Below are positions 41,772 to 62,025 of a DNA stretch of 64,000 bases, one piece after another. The notes below the pieces were generated by a model. That model was not told where the DNA came from and made no database searches. It was given only the letters and a program-made list of their open reading frames with translations. The stretch covers positions 62,001 through 126,000 of the forward strand of contig NZ_JAJUWS010000006.1 of the NCBI RefSeq assembly GCF_021390475.1. Direction: 5' to 3'. Each line of letters starts with the position of its first letter. Position 1 is the stretch's first letter. The position numbers were made by a program, and so were the translations under genes. This DNA is from Streptomyces sp. ST2-7A (GTDB lineage: Bacteria > Actinomycetota > Actinomycetes > Streptomycetales > Streptomycetaceae).

Positions 41772-42332
41772 TCAGGCCGGCAGGTCCGGGGCGTGCCGGC
41801 GCAGCAGCGGGGAAAGCACCAGCACGGACTTCGTCCGCTCCACGAAGTCCTCCCCCGCGATGCGTTCCAATACCCGCTCGAAGTGCCGCATGTCGGAGGC
41901 GAAGACCTGCACCACGGCGTCCGCCTCACCGGTGACCGTGGAGGCCGAGGCCACCTCGGGATAGCGGGCCAGGGCGCGACGGATGTCGGCCGGGGCGGTG
42001 CGCGAACGGCAGTACAGCTCGATCAGTCCCTCGGTGCCGCGTCCCATCACGGCCGGATCGATCCGGACCGTGAAGCCGGTGATGGCACCGCGGGCGCGCA
42101 GCCGGTCCACCCGGCGCTTCACCGCGGGGGCGGAGAGGCCGACCTCGGCGCCGATGTCGGCGTACGCCCGGCGGGCGTCCTCGGCCAGGGCCCGCACGAT
42201 CCGCTCGTCCAGGGCGTCCAGGCCGATCGGGGGCGCCCCCGTACCGGCCACCGGGCCCGTGGGGTGTGCCGGCCGGGAGGCGTCGCCGTCACGGTGCCGG
42301 TCCGGGGCGGCGGGAACGTCGTCGTGTCGCAC
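41772..42332 (-). CDS. Lrp/AsnC family regulator
   Basis: 186 aa from GTG at 42332; an in-frame GTG at 42362 is an alternative and neither has a good Shine-Dalgarno. A ~40-aa Pro/Arg leader precedes the Lrp HTH (LDERIVRALAEDARRAYADIGAEVGLSAPAVKRRVDRLRARGAI) and RAM domain (TEGLIELYCRSRTAPADIRRALARYPEVASASTVTGEADAVVQVF). Immediately upstream, in genome order, of the lysine-type davA-davB unit, so it may be its amino-acid-responsive regulator. Lies ~80 bp downstream of guaB1. Confidence 0.85.
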   Translation of the reverse strand: MRHDDVPAAPDRHRDGDASRPAHPTGPVAGTGAPPIGLDALDERIVRALAEDARRAYADIGAEVGLSAPAVKRRVDRLRARGAITGFTVRIDPAVMGRGTEGLIELYCRSRTAPADIRRALARYPEVASASTVTGEADAVVQVFASDMRHFERVLERIAGEDFVERTKSVLVLSPLLRRHAPDLPA

Positions 42333-42410
42333 CCGCGCAGTACACCACGGGCCCCCGACCACCGCGACGCCCGGGGCGAGGGCCCGCCGCCCCGGGGATC
42401 GCGGGGAGGA

Positions 42411-45031
<2,621 letters not shown>

Positions 45032-45300
45032 CTCGCTGTTCTTCCGGCTCGACTCCCGCCCGTCCCCCGGGACCTTCATCCTCCCAGATCCGACGGGTCG
45101 CCGGCGCCACCCGTGGCCGGTGCATCCGGTGGGAAAAGCGTGCGGCCCGTCCCCGGCACCCGGTCACCGAACGGCGGGTGGACGGGTGCCGGCCGGCGGA
45201 CCACGTCCGGTGGAACACCGGACCGGCCGCGGTGGGAACGGCCGGCGGGCAGCGGTCCGGTTCTTCGGGGAAGAGGGCCCGGGGCCGGGAACCGGTGTGC

Positions 45301-45975
45301 CTACGCCTCCGGGGCGGTGGGCGCGACGGCCTCGGCCCGGGCCCGCAGGGACTTCACCGCGGCGGCCGGGTCCTGCGCCCCGTAGACGGCGGATCCGGCG
45401 ACGAAGACATCCGCCCCCGCCTCCGCACAACGTTCGATGGTCTCCTCGGACACCCCGCCGTCCACCTGGAGCCACAGCTCCAGGCCGTGGCGCTCGATCA
45501 TCCGTCGGGCCCGGCGGATCTTGGGCAGGGTGAGGTCGAGGAACGCCTGGCCGCCGAAGCCCGGCTCGACCGTCATGATCAGCAACATGTCGAGCTCGGG
45601 GAGCAGGTCCTCGTAGGGCTCGACGGGGGTGGCCGGGCGCAGCGCCATGGAGGCGCGGGCCCCCTGCGCGCGGATCTCGCGGGCCAGCCGCACCGGGGCG
45701 GCTGCGGCCTCGACGTGGAAGGTCACCGACCCGGCGCCCACCTCCGCGTAGCGGGGGGCCCACCGGTCGGGGTCCTCGATCATGAGATGGCAGTCGAGCG
45801 GGGTGTCCGTGGCCCGCAGCAGCGCCTCGACGACGGGCAGGCCCAGCGTCAGGTTGGGGACGAAGTGGTTGTCCATGACGTCCACGTGGAGCCAGTCGGC
45901 CCCCTCGACCGCCCGGGCCTCCTCGGCGAGGCGGGCGAAGTCGGCCGACAGGATGCTGGGATTGATCTGCGCCAT
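45301..45975 (-). CDS. rpe: Ribulose-phosphate 3-epimerase
   Basis: 224 aa from ATG at 45975, stop TAG. TIM-barrel enzyme of the pentose phosphate pathway. [42 protein letters not shown] (metal-binding His, Asp), [45 protein letters not shown] and [11 protein letters not shown] are all intact. Length normal. 79 bp downstream of rsmB. The 269 bp from its stop to the sorC start shows no assignable element. Confidence 0.97.
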   Translation of the reverse strand: MAQINPSILSADFARLAEEARAVEGADWLHVDVMDNHFVPNLTLGLPVVEALLRATDTPLDCHLMIEDPDRWAPRYAEVGAGSVTFHVEAAAAPVRLAREIRAQGARASMALRPATPVEPYEDLLPELDMLLIMTVEPGFGGQAFLDLTLPKIRRARRMIERHGLELWLQVDGGVSEETIERCAEAGADVFVAGSAVYGAQDPAAAVKSLRARAEAVAPTAPEA

Positions 45976-46054
45976 GCGACCAGTATCGGGCACCCCGCCC
46001 CCTCCGGACCGGCCCGGGGCCGGCCGGTTCGTCGGGGGCCGCCCCGGCCCTCCT

Positions 46055-49574
<3,520 letters not shown>

Positions 49575-49662
49575 GGCCGGCGGGCCGGACGCCCCGCCCC
49601 GGGCCCTCCGATGGTCCGCTCCCGGCAGGGCGTCGTCCGGTTCGGCCGGGCCCCGGGAGGGT

Positions 49663-51837
49663 TCAGCCGATCTCCCGCGGGTCGACCCGCACCCGGGCGA
49701 TCTCCCGCTCCCGACGGGCGAGCCGGGCCGCCAGGGAGGCTCGCAAGGCGCGGGCCATCTCCGACCCCCGGCCCGGCGGCACTCTCACCAGGGCCCGTTC
49801 CCACTGCTCCCCCGGCGCCGGCGCGCCCGGCCTGCGGGGGGCGCCCGGCGGGGTGCGGGGCAGTTCCACCGGCCCCAGGATCTCGGCCTCCGGGGGTAGT
49901 TCGGCTCCCTCCAGCAGTCGACGCACGGCCTCCGGCGGGCCGCTGACGGCCGCCATCCGACTGACCGGCGGGAAGGCCAGTTCGGTCCGATCGGCCAGCT
50001 CCCGCTCCGCGAAGCCGACCGGGTCCCAGCGGACCAGCGCCTGCACCGGGCGGAGCGTCGGCTCCGCCGGCACGACCACCGCCCCGCCCTCGCCGGCCGG
50101 GCGGACCAGGGCGGCGGCGCCCAGCCAGCGCCGCAGGGTCTCCTCCCCCGCCCGCAGACCGGGGCGGTTGAGGAGCACCCGACCGTCCAGCAGCAGGGCC
50201 GCGGCGTAGCCGGGGCCGTCGGCGACCCGGGGTTCGGCTCCGGGGGTGCTGACCACCAGCGCGGGGGTGTCGGGGACCTCGTCCGGCACGTCGTTCCCGT
50301 CGTTCCCGCCCTCCCCACCGCGCCCGGAGGTGCGCACGGGAATCCCGGGAAAGGCCCGTCCCAGCTCCTCCGCGGTGCGTCGGACGCCCACCGCGCGGGC
50401 CCGCGCCCGGCGACCGCCGCACGCGGGGCAGTGCCAGTCGGGGTGGGCCGACCCGCACCACCCGCAGGCCGGGGGGGTGTCCGGCGCGTCGGCTGCGAGC
50501 GGCCCGCGGCAGGCGGGACAGCGGGCCGGTTCGCGGCAGCGGTCGCAGGACAGCGCCGGAACATAACCCCGGCGCGGGACCTGCACCAGGACCGGGCCCA
50601 GCCGCAGCGCGTCCCGGGCGATCCGCCAGGCGAGGGTGGGCAGGCGGGCGGTGTGGGCGGCCTCGTCACCGGCACGGTCGTCGTCGCCGAGGGTGCGGAT
50701 CAGCGGGGCGGCGGCACGGACCGCGCTCCGGTCGGGGGTCAACGGGGCCGCCCATCCGGTGGTCATCAGCCGGGCGCCCTCGGCGGTGCACGCGTGCCCG
50801 CCCAACAGGACCCCCGCACCGGCGCGGGCCGCACGCAGCAGCAGCACCTCGCGGGCGTGGGGGTGGGGGGCGCGGTCGTCGCCGTGGGAGGCGTCACCGT
50901 CGTCCCAGCAGATCACCAGGCCCGGGTCGCGGACGGGGGCGAACATCGCCGCGCGGGTGCCGATCACCGCCCGTACCGAGCCCCGACTGACCGCCAGCCA
51001 GCGCCGGTAACGGGCCTCGGGACCGGCGTCGGCGGTCAGCAGGACGTGTCGGTCGGGCCCGAGGAGGGCGGTGAGGGCGGCGTCCGCCCGGGCCGCGGTA
51101 CGGCCGTCGGGGAGCACCGCGACGACGCCCCGGCCGGAGGCCAGACAGGCGGCCGCCGCGCGGGCGAGTTCGTCGGGCCAGCCGGGCCCGGGCAGCGCGG
51201 TCCACACCGCCCGGGGGGATCCGCCACCGGCCAGGGATTCCAGATAGGCGGGACCGCGGGGGTACCGGTTCCAGCCGCCGGGGTCGGGCGCCGGCGGAGG
51301 TGGGAGCGGGGCCGGGGAGTCGATCCGCTCGGCCCTGGCCATCCGGGGCGGCACGGCGAGTTGCACGACGTCGGCCAGGGAGCCGGCGTACCGGTCGGCC
51401 ACGGCCCGGCACAGGTCCAGCAGTTCGGGGCTCAGGACGGGTTCGGAGGAGAGCACCCGGGCCAGGGGGGCCAGTCGGCCGGGAAAGTCGCTCTCGGCCA
51501 GTCTCCCGACGACGAATCCGTCGACCAGGCGCCCTCCCTCCCGACGTCCGCCGCGTTCCCCCGCGCCGAAGCGGACCCGGACCCGGACACCCGGCAGAGC
51601 GGTCTCCGCCATCGCGGCGGGGACGGCGTAGTCGAAGTAGCGGTCGAGGTGCACCAGCCCCTTGTCCACCAGGACTCGCGCCACGGGGCGGTCCTCCGCG
51701 AGCGGACGGCGGCGGGCCGGACGGGGACGGGGCGCGGTCTCCCGCAGCAGGGCGAGCTGTTCGGCGGCACGCGCGGCCCCCGACCCCCCGCCCGCCGGAC
51801 GGGGGACGGGTCGGTCGGGGGGAGGTTCGCCGGTCAT
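49663..51837 (-). CDS. priA: Primosomal protein PriA, helicase-dead actinobacterial form
   Basis: 724 aa from ATG at 51837. 3'BD domain at ~50-170 ([23 protein letters not shown]), then remnants of the helicase core, the zinc region [16 protein letters not shown]...[18 protein letters not shown], and a C-terminal domain. Where the Walker A should be there is [15 protein letters not shown], and the DEEH box is replaced by VICWDDGD. Actinobacterial PriA proteins are known to lack ATPase residues and are thought to act structurally in replication restart. Follows metK after a strong terminator, so it probably has its own promoter. Confidence 0.92.
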   Translation of the reverse strand: MTGEPPPDRPVPRPAGGGSGAARAAEQLALLRETAPRPRPARRRPLAEDRPVARVLVDKGLVHLDRYFDYAVPAAMAETALPGVRVRVRFGAGERGGRREGGRLVDGFVVGRLAESDFPGRLAPLARVLSSEPVLSPELLDLCRAVADRYAGSLADVVQLAVPPRMARAERIDSPAPLPPPPAPDPGGWNRYPRGPAYLESLAGGGSPRAVWTALPGPGWPDELARAAAACLASGRGVVAVLPDGRTAARADAALTALLGPDRHVLLTADAGPEARYRRWLAVSRGSVRAVIGTRAAMFAPVRDPGLVICWDDGDASHGDDRAPHPHAREVLLLRAARAGAGVLLGGHACTAEGARLMTTGWAAPLTPDRSAVRAAAPLIRTLGDDDRAGDEAAHTARLPTLAWRIARDALRLGPVLVQVPRRGYVPALSCDRCREPARCPACRGPLAADAPDTPPACGWCGSAHPDWHCPACGGRRARARAVGVRRTAEELGRAFPGIPVRTSGRGGEGGNDGNDVPDEVPDTPALVVSTPGAEPRVADGPGYAAALLLDGRVLLNRPGLRAGEETLRRWLGAAALVRPAGEGGAVVVPAEPTLRPVQALVRWDPVGFAERELADRTELAFPPVSRMAAVSGPPEAVRRLLEGAELPPEAEILGPVELPRTPPGAPRRPGAPAPGEQWERALVRVPPGRGSEMARALRASLAARLARREREIARVRVDPREIG

Positions 51838-51877
51838 GGGGTCAGTACACCAAAGGGGTCGGACGGCGCGAAGGTTC

Positions 51878-51932
51878 CGCGCCCCGTCACGGGCGCGCGT
51901 CGGGCCCGGTGACGCGCCCGTGGCGGGGCGCG
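51878..51932 (-). terminator. Long hairpin after metK
   Basis: A 20-bp stem, 51878-51897 with 51913-51932, with a single non-Watson-Crick position (51887/51923), 15-nt loop. Core arms CACGGGCGCG and CGCGCCCGTG. It starts ~38 bp after the metK stop. Confidence 0.8.
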
Positions 51933-51970
51933 CCACCGGGCCCGATGGCGAGGGGAGGAGCCGGGAGGGC

Positions 51971-53179
51971 TCAGAGACCGGCGGCGGCGCGCAGGGCGTC
52001 GACGCGGGCGGTGGTCTCCCAGGTGAAGTCGGGCAGCGGACGGCCGAAGTGACCGTAGGCCGCGGTCTGCGCGTAGATGGGCCGCAGCAGGTCCAGGTCG
52101 CGGATGATGGCGGCCGGACGCAGGTCGAAGATCTCCTTGACGGCCCGCTCGATACGGGCCGGCTCCACCGCCTCGGTGCCGAAGGTCTCCACGAACAACC
52201 CCACCGGCTCGGCCTTGCCGATCGCGTAGGCGACCTGCACCTCACAACGCCGCGCCAGACCGGCGGCCACCACGTTCTTGGCGACCCAACGCATGGCGTA
52301 GGCGGCCGAGCGGTCCACCTTGGAGGGGTCCTTGCCGGAGAAGGCGCCGCCGCCGTGGCGGGCCATGCCACCGTAGGTGTCGATGATGATCTTGCGACCC
52401 GTCAGGCCGGCGTCGCCCATCGGGCCGCCGATCTCGAACCGTCCGGTGGGGTTGACCAGCAGACGGTAGTCGTCCACCGCCAACCCGATGCCCTGCCCCG
52501 CCAGGGCCGCCAGTTCCGGCTCGACCACGAACTCCTTGATGTCCGGGGTCAGCAGGGAATCCAGGTCGATGTCGGAGGCGTGCTGGGAGGAGACCACCAC
52601 GGTGTCCAGGCGCACCGGCCGGTCACCGTCGTACTCGATGGTGACCTGGGTCTTACCGTCCGGACGCAGGTAGGGGATGGTCCCGTTGCGCCGCACATCG
52701 GTCAGTCGGCGCGACAGACGGTGCGCCAGCGTGATCGGCAGCGGCATCAACTCGGGGGTCTCGTCGCAGGCGTAACCGAACATCAGGCCCTGGTCGCCCG
52801 CGCCCTGCCGGTCCAACTCATCACCCTCGCCCTCGACCCGGGACTCGTAGGCGATGTCGACGCCCTGCGCGATGTCCGGGGACTGCGAGCCGATGGACAC
52901 CGACACGCCGCACGAGGCGCCGTCGAAGCCCTTCTTGGAGGAGTCGTACCCGATTTCCAGGACGGTGTTGCGCACCAGGGTCGCGATGTCCGCGTACGCC
53001 TTGGTGGTCACCTCACCCGCCACGTGCACCAAACCGGTGGTGATCATCGTCTCGACGGCGACCCGTGAGGAGGGGTCCTCCTTCAGGAGTGCGTCGAGAA
53101 TGGTGTCGCTGATCTGGTCGGCGATCTTGTCGGGATGACCCTCGGTCACGGACTCCGAGGTGAACAGACGACGGGACAC
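51971..53179 (-). CDS. metK: S-adenosylmethionine synthetase
   Basis: 402 aa from GTG at 53179 behind AGGGAG. Makes SAM from methionine and [30 protein letters not shown] (Met/ATP-binding His), [24 protein letters not shown] (loop over active site), [35 protein letters not shown] (phosphate P-loop GGGAFSGKD) all intact. Length normal. Has its own promoter overlapping the end of coaBC. Confidence 0.97.
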   Translation of the reverse strand: MSRRLFTSESVTEGHPDKIADQISDTILDALLKEDPSSRVAVETMITTGLVHVAGEVTTKAYADIATLVRNTVLEIGYDSSKKGFDGASCGVSVSIGSQSPDIAQGVDIAYESRVEGEGDELDRQGAGDQGLMFGYACDETPELMPLPITLAHRLSRRLTDVRRNGTIPYLRPDGKTQVTIEYDGDRPVRLDTVVVSSQHASDIDLDSLLTPDIKEFVVEPELAALAGQGIGLAVDDYRLLVNPTGRFEIGGPMGDAGLTGRKIIIDTYGGMARHGGGAFSGKDPSKVDRSAAYAMRWVAKNVVAAGLARRCEVQVAYAIGKAEPVGLFVETFGTEAVEPARIERAVKEIFDLRPAAIIRDLDLLRPIYAQTAAYGHFGRPLPDFTWETTARVDALRAAAGL

Positions 53180-53253
53180 ATCGCTCCCTGGGTTTGCAGC
53201 GGCTGCTGACTGGGACGGGCGGAGCGGCCCGTGGGCGGGCGCGGCTCGCGGAC

Positions 53254-53283
53254 AGTCTATCCGGCCGGCACCCGAACGGGTCA
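53254..53283 (-). promoter_or_regulatory. metK promoter
   Basis: Minus strand GTGACC (53278-53283), 18-nt spacer, TAGACT (53254-53259), 75 bp before the metK GTG. The -35 overlaps the coaBC stop codon. No SAM riboswitch-like structure in the short leader. Confidence 0.55.
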
Positions 53284-54603
53284 CCCCCCGCCGGAGGTGG
53301 GCCGAATGTCTCGCTCCCCGGACCACCGACGGCCCACCGCGTCCCACACCCGGTGGGCGAGATCCTCCTTCGGGCCACGGGGGATCTCCTCCCGGGGGCC
53401 GCGGGCGTCCAGCAGGACCGCCTCGTTGTCCTCGGTGCCGAAGGCCACCCCCTCCCCCACCCGGTTGACGACCAGCAGGTCGCATCCCTTGCGGGCGAGT
53501 TTCGCCTCACCGTTGGCCAGGACGTCGTCGGTCTCGGCGGCGAATCCGACGACCACGCGCCGGGGGTCGGAGCGATCGGCCGCCAGTTCGGCCAGCACGT
53601 CGGGGTTGCGGACCAGCCGGATCGGTTCGGGGTCCTCGCCCTCCCGCTTCTTGATCTTTCCCGCGGCTCGGTGGGCGGGGCGGAAGTCCGCCACCGCGGC
53701 GGCCATGACCACGGCGTCGGCACCGGTGGCGGCGGCCAGCACGGCTTCGCGGAGTTCGGCGGTGGTCTCCACCGTGATCGTCTCCACCCCCTCGGGGTCC
53801 GGCAGTGAGGTGTTGGCGGCCACCAGGACGACCCGGGCGCCGCGGGCCGCGGCGGTGCGGGCGAGGGCGTACCCCTGTTTGCCGGAGGAGCGGTTGCCGA
53901 GGAAACGGACGGGGTCCAGCGGTTCGCGGGTGCCACCGGCGCTGACCACGACGCGGCGCCCCGCGAGGTCGTCGGACCGGTCGGCGGGGCGCGCGGACAC
54001 GACGGCGGGTTCCCCGGGTTCGGTCGGGCCGCCGGGCACGTCGGGGAGGGAGGTGTCCCCCTCCGCCCGGGTCAGCGCCGCCCGGCACTCCGCGAAGAGG
54101 TCGGCCGGGTCGGGGAGCCGACCGCGCCCGGTGTCGGCACCGGTCAACCGGCCGACGGCGGGCTCCACCACCGTTACGCCGCGCCGGCGCAGGGTGGCGA
54201 CGTTCTCCCGGGTGGCGGGGTGTTCCCACATCTCGGTGTGCATGGCGGGGGCGAGCACCACCGGGCAGCGGGCGGTGAGGAGGGTGTTGGTGAGCAGGTC
54301 GTTCGCCAGGCCGTGGGCGGCGCGGGCCATCAGGTCGGCGGTGGCGGGGGCGACGACGACCAGGTCGGCCCGTTGTCCCAGGCGCACGTGGGGCACCTCG
54401 TGGACATCCACCCAGACCTCGTCGGCCACCGGCCGACCGGAGAGGGCTGCCCAGGTGGGGGCGCCGACGAAGCGCAGCGCGGAGGCGGTGGGCACGACGG
54501 TGACCGCGTGGCCGGACTCGGTGAGGCGTCGCAACAGCTCGCACGCCTTGTAGGCGGCGATACCGCCGCTCACCCCCAGGACCACCTCGGGTCTGCGCGT
54601 CAT
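53281..54603 (-). CDS. coaBC: Phosphopantothenoylcysteine decarboxylase / phosphopantothenate-cysteine ligase
   Basis: 440 aa. Bifunctional CoA synthesis enzyme. The N-terminal flavin-dependent CoaC half ([60 protein letters not shown]) and the C-terminal CTP-dependent CoaB half ([61 protein letters not shown]). A ~45-aa linker is longer than usual. Downstream of the rpoZ terminator. Confidence 0.96.
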   Translation of the reverse strand: MTRRPEVVLGVSGGIAAYKACELLRRLTESGHAVTVVPTASALRFVGAPTWAALSGRPVADEVWVDVHEVPHVRLGQRADLVVVAPATADLMARAAHGLANDLLTNTLLTARCPVVLAPAMHTEMWEHPATRENVATLRRRGVTVVEPAVGRLTGADTGRGRLPDPADLFAECRAALTRAEGDTSLPDVPGGPTEPGEPAVVSARPADRSDDLAGRRVVVSAGGTREPLDPVRFLGNRSSGKQGYALARTAAARGARVVLVAANTSLPDPEGVETITVETTAELREAVLAAATGADAVVMAAAVADFRPAHRAAGKIKKREGEDPEPIRLVRNPDVLAELAADRSDPRRVVVGFAAETDDVLANGEAKLARKGCDLLVVNRVGEGVAFGTEDNEAVLLDARGPREEIPRGPKEDLAHRVWDAVGRRWSGERDIRPTSGGG

Positions 54604-54693
54604 CGTCCGCCGCCTCTCGCCGTCGTCTCAATCCAGCCCCGCCATCCTGCCCCGGGGGAGGCCGTCGGGTTCGGCCGGGCCCCGGACACACCG

Positions 54694-54733
54694 ACGGGCC
54701 CGTCGCCGCGTCGGGGACGCGGGTCGGGCCCGT
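54694..54733 (-). terminator. Two-tier hairpin terminator after rpoZ
   Basis: Outer arms ACGGGCCCG (54694-54702) and CGGGCCCGT (54725-54733) enclose an inner perfect stem CCGCGTC (54706-54712) and GACGCGG (54716-54722). Ends 35 bp past the rpoZ stop on the minus strand. Confidence 0.75.
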
Positions 54734-54767
54734 GGGATTCGGAGGGGTCGATCGGTCGAGGGGCCGA

Positions 54768-55040
54768 TCAGTCGGCCGGGCCCTCCACGGCCTCGGAGGT
54801 GAGCAGGCCGGCGTTGATCTCGCGCAGGGAGATCGACAGCGGCTTCTCGTGGACGTGGGTGTCGACCAGGGGGCCGACGTACTCCAGCAGGCCCTCACCG
54901 AGCTGCGAGTAGTACGCGTTGATCTGCCGGGCGCGCTTGGCTGCGTAGATCACCAGGCTGTACTTCGAGTCGGTGGCCTCGAGCAGCTCATCAATCGGCG
55001 GATTGATGATGCCCTCGGGAGTGGTGATGGGAGAGGACAC
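54768..55040 (-). CDS. rpoZ: RNA polymerase omega subunit
   Basis: 90 aa from GTG at 55040 with [47 protein letters not shown] is the conserved omega core, which latches the beta' C-terminus. Length typical for actinobacteria. 67 bp after gmk, a near-universal pairing. Confidence 0.97.
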   Translation of the reverse strand: MSSPITTPEGIINPPIDELLEATDSKYSLVIYAAKRARQINAYYSQLGEGLLEYVGPLVDTHVHEKPLSISLREINAGLLTSEAVEGPAD

Positions 55041-55107
55041 GCTCTGCCTTCCGGAAGACGGGAACGAAGATGGTGACCGGGACGGACGCGCGGGGCGCGC
55101 ACGGGGG

Positions 55108-55704
55108 TCAGGATTTGCTGACCAAGGCTAGCAGCTCGGCCGATACGTGCTCGACCGACGTGTTGGTCAGGGTGGTGTCGAACTCCGGCTCGGCGGCCAG
55201 CTCGACCCGGGCCGCCGCCAACCTGCGCTCGATGACCTCGGGGGGCTCGGTGCCGCGGCCGGTGAGCCGGCGGACCAGTTCCTCCCAGGAGGGGGGCGCC
55301 AGGAAGACCAGCCGGGCGTCGGGCATGGCCTCCCGCACCTGCCGTGCCCCCTGGAGGTCGATCTCCAGGAGGACGGGCTCACCGCGCTCGAGCCGTTGGA
55401 GCACGGGCCCGCGCGGCGTGCCGTACCGGTTGCCGGCGAACTCGGCCCATTCGAGCAGCTCACCGTTGGCGACGAGCTTGTCGAACGCGGCGTCGTCCAC
55501 GAAGAAGTACTGCACACCCTCGCGCTCGCCGGGACGCGGCGCACGGGTGGTGGCCGAGACCGAGAGCCAGAGTTCGGGGTGGGCACGGCGCAGATGCGCG
55601 ACGACCGTGCTCTTACCGACCCCCGAGGGGCCGGAGAGCACGGTCAGTCGCGGACGGCCGACCGGGGTCGCGGGGGTCTCGCCCCGGGGCGCAGCAGCTT
55701 CCAT
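55108..55704 (-). CDS. gmk: Guanylate kinase
   Basis: 198 aa. GMP to GDP. P-loop [23 protein letters not shown]-binding [34 protein letters not shown] and [13 protein letters not shown] (Walker B). N-terminal ~18 aa extension. 36 bp after mihF and before rpoZ. Confidence 0.97.
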   Translation of the reverse strand: MEAAAPRGETPATPVGRPRLTVLSGPSGVGKSTVVAHLRRAHPELWLSVSATTRAPRPGEREGVQYFFVDDAAFDKLVANGELLEWAEFAGNRYGTPRGPVLQRLERGEPVLLEIDLQGARQVREAMPDARLVFLAPPSWEELVRRLTGRGTEPPEVIERRLAAARVELAAEPEFDTTLTNTSVEHVSAELLALVSKS

Positions 55705-55740
55705 GCGGCGATTATCCCGGTTCCCCGCGACACGGTGAAA

Positions 55741-56064
55741 TCAGGCCTGGTTGACGCCGAACTCGCGCTCCAGCGAGGCGATCTGGTTGGAGCCCAGGCC
55801 GCGGACGCGGCGGCTCTCGGAGATGCCGAGCCGCTCCATGATCTGCTTGGCGCGGACCTTGCCCACGCCCGGCATCGACTCCAGGAGTGCGGAGACCTTC
55901 ATCTTGCCGATGACCTCGTTCTCCTGGCCCTGCTTGATGACCTCCTGCAGGGATGCGCCGGAGTGCTTGAGGCGGTTCTTGACCTCGGCGCGCTCCCGGC
56001 GAGCCGCGGCGGCCTTCTGGAGCGCGGCTGCGCGCTGTTCAGGGGTAAGGGGCGGAAGAGCCAC
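55741..56064 (-). CDS. mihF: Actinobacterial integration host factor mIHF
   Basis: 107 aa from GTG at 56064 with GAGGTGA; longer readings add a Pro/Ala-rich N-terminus. Nucleoid-associated protein: basic helical N-terminus (ALPPLTPEQRAAALQKAAAARRERAEVKNRLKHSGASLQEVI) and the helix-two-turn-helix SALLESMPGVGKVRAKQIMERLGI that binds DNA non-specifically. In Streptomyces sIHF affects nucleoid compaction, sporulation and antibiotic production. First gene of the mihF-gmk-rpoZ unit. Confidence 0.96.
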   Translation of the reverse strand: MALPPLTPEQRAAALQKAAAARRERAEVKNRLKHSGASLQEVIKQGQENEVIGKMKVSALLESMPGVGKVRAKQIMERLGISESRRVRGLGSNQIASLEREFGVNQA

Positions 56065-56172
56065 GCCTGCGTCACCTCGGGTATCGGAACTGTCGGATAC
56101 GGAAGCGGTGGGGGCCGACGGCCCCGCACCGGCGGGGCGATGGGCCTCGCCCGGCATCCCCGCTCTGCTCGG

Positions 56173-56201
56173 AGACTAGCGGCCCGAGGCGCCGGAGTCA
56201 G
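56173..56201 (-). promoter_or_regulatory. mihF promoter
   Basis: Minus strand CTGACT (56196-56201), 17-nt spacer, TAGTCT (56173-56178). Predicted leader ~100 nt. Upstream (56205-56290) is a lower-GC tract with inverted AAACTCC (56214-56220) / GGAGTTT (56275-56281), possibly a regulatory site of this growth-linked gene. Confidence 0.5.
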
Positions 56202-56398
56202 CGAGAACAGCCGAAAACTCCTGGTCAGCCTCCCGAAAAAGGGAAACAAAGCGACATTTCACCCCTCCGGCGGGGAGTTTCTTTACCGACTCCTTGCCGG
56301 GACCCCGCACCGGAATCCGGCATTCCGCCGACTTCCGGACTCTTGCGGCGTGTCGCCCGGGGCTCCCGCGCCGGCTCCCCGACCCCCGGGAACGGAAT

Positions 56399-56419
56399 AC
56401 CCCGGGGTGACCCCGGGGT
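56399..56419 (-). terminator. Hairpin after pyrF
   Basis: Perfect 9-bp arms ACCCCGGGG (56399-56407) and CCCCGGGGT (56411-56419), loop TGA, 15 bp beyond the pyrF stop. It ends the pyrimidine operon transcript before mihF. Confidence 0.65.
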
Positions 56420-56434
56420 TCCGACCCGCCGGAC

Positions 56435-57369
56435 TCAGGGGGTCGCGCCGTCCAGACCCGCCCGCACCTCCCCCGTCCAGCGGTCGGCGGCGGCCCGCAG
56501 CGCCGCGATGTCCGGACCGGCCCCCAGCACTCCCCGACCGACCGTGGGGACCACCTGCCGCAGGGCGGCACCGAACACGCGCGGCAGATCGGCCGCGCGG
56601 GCGCCCTGGGCGCCGAGCCCGGGGGCCAGCAGGGGGCCGTTGACCGCCGTCAGCGCGCGCTCCGAGACCGCGGCCGCGGTCTCGCCCAGCGGGGGCAGGG
56701 TGGCCCCCACCACCGCGCCCAGGCTGCCCAGGGGCTCGGCACCGGCGTTCCGGGTCGCCAGGTGGTCCAGCACCGTCTCGGCCACCGTCCGTCCGTCCGC
56801 CGCCACGGCGCGCTGGACCTCGGCCCCCTCCGGGTTCGAGGTCAGCGCCAGGACGAACAGGCCCCGCCCGTGCTCGCGGGCCAGTTCGACGGCGGGCGCC
56901 AGGGAGCCGAACCCCAGGTAGGGGCTGACGGTCAGGGCGTCCGAGGAAAGGGGCGCGTCGGGCGTCAGGAAGCTCTCCGCGTAGGCGGCCATGGTGGAGC
57001 CGATGTCCCCGCGCTTGGCATCCGTGATCACCAGCGCGCCCGCGGCCCGGGCGTCGGCCACGGCCCGTTCCAGCACCGCCAGGCCCCGGGAGCCGAAGCG
57101 CTCGAAGAAGGCGACCTGCGGCTTGAGCGCCGCCACCCGGTCGGCGAGTGCCTCCACCACCGTACGGGTGAAGCGCTCCAGGCCCGTGAGGTCGTCCGAC
57201 AGGCCCCATTCGGCCAGCAGGGAGGCGTGCGGGTCGATGCCCACGCACAGCGGATCCCGGACCTCCATGGCGCGGTGCAGGCGGGCACCGAACGACTCCG
57301 GGGCGGACGGCCCCGTCGGTGCGGTCGGGTCGGTGCCCGGGCTGCCCGGGGATCGCGGTGCGGCGTCGG

Positions 57370-57373
<4 letters not shown>
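56435..57373 (-). CDS. pyrF: Orotidine 5'-phosphate decarboxylase, type 2
   Basis: 312 aa from GTG at 57373, overlapping the pyrD stop by 4 bp. Final step to [60 protein letters not shown] (catalytic DxKRGD) and APGLGAQGA show the actinobacterial type 2 form. The first ~30 aa are Pro/Ser-rich. Confidence 0.96.
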
Positions 57374-58500
<1,127 letters not shown>

Positions 58501-58638
58501 GGGGGACGACCTCCGTCGGGGGCTCGCCGGTGGGCGGGCCCGGTGCGGTGCCGAGGCCCGTCGACGGTCGGGACCCGACCGGGGGACGGGCGTTCGGGGC
58601 GTGCTCGGATGGGGGTGGGGCGGCGTTCCCGCCGCCCC

Positions 58639-58662
58639 GGACACGGACACGGACACGGACAC
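58639..58662. repeat. GGACAC hexamer, four tandem copies
   Basis: Exact (GGACAC)x4 in the carB-pyrD gap. Short, possibly slippage-prone. It lies next to the carB terminator; no function apparent. Confidence 0.7.
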
Positions 58663-58669
58663 GGGTGCG

Positions 58670-58702
58670 GGCCCGTCCCGGACGGGTCGTCCGGGACGGG
58701 CC
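58670..58702 (-). terminator. Strong hairpin after carB
   Basis: Perfect 14-bp stem GGCCCGTCCCGGAC (58670-58683) and GTCCGGGACGGGCC (58689-58702), loop of 5 nt, 14 bp after the carB stop. It may separate carAB from pyrD-pyrF, or only attenuate. Confidence 0.75.
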
Positions 58703-58716
58703 GGGAGGCGCGCGCG

Positions 58717-62017
<3,301 letters not shown>

Positions 62018-62025
<8 letters not shown>

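Noticed and set aside
53180-53280. SAM riboswitch before metK
   Set aside because: The leader is only about 75 nt with no conserved SAM-I, SAM-II or SAM-IV core; a plain promoter explains the region.
56393-56421. SigR-like GGAAT-N19-GTT
   Set aside because: Spacer off by one, overlaps the pyrF terminator hairpin, and no gene lies downstream on that strand.
58501-58662. Longer pyrD start through the GGACAC repeat (giving repeated Ser-Val)
   Set aside because: GTG at 58500 has a strong GGAGGTC site and gives the normal class 2 N-terminus; the extension is repeat DNA.
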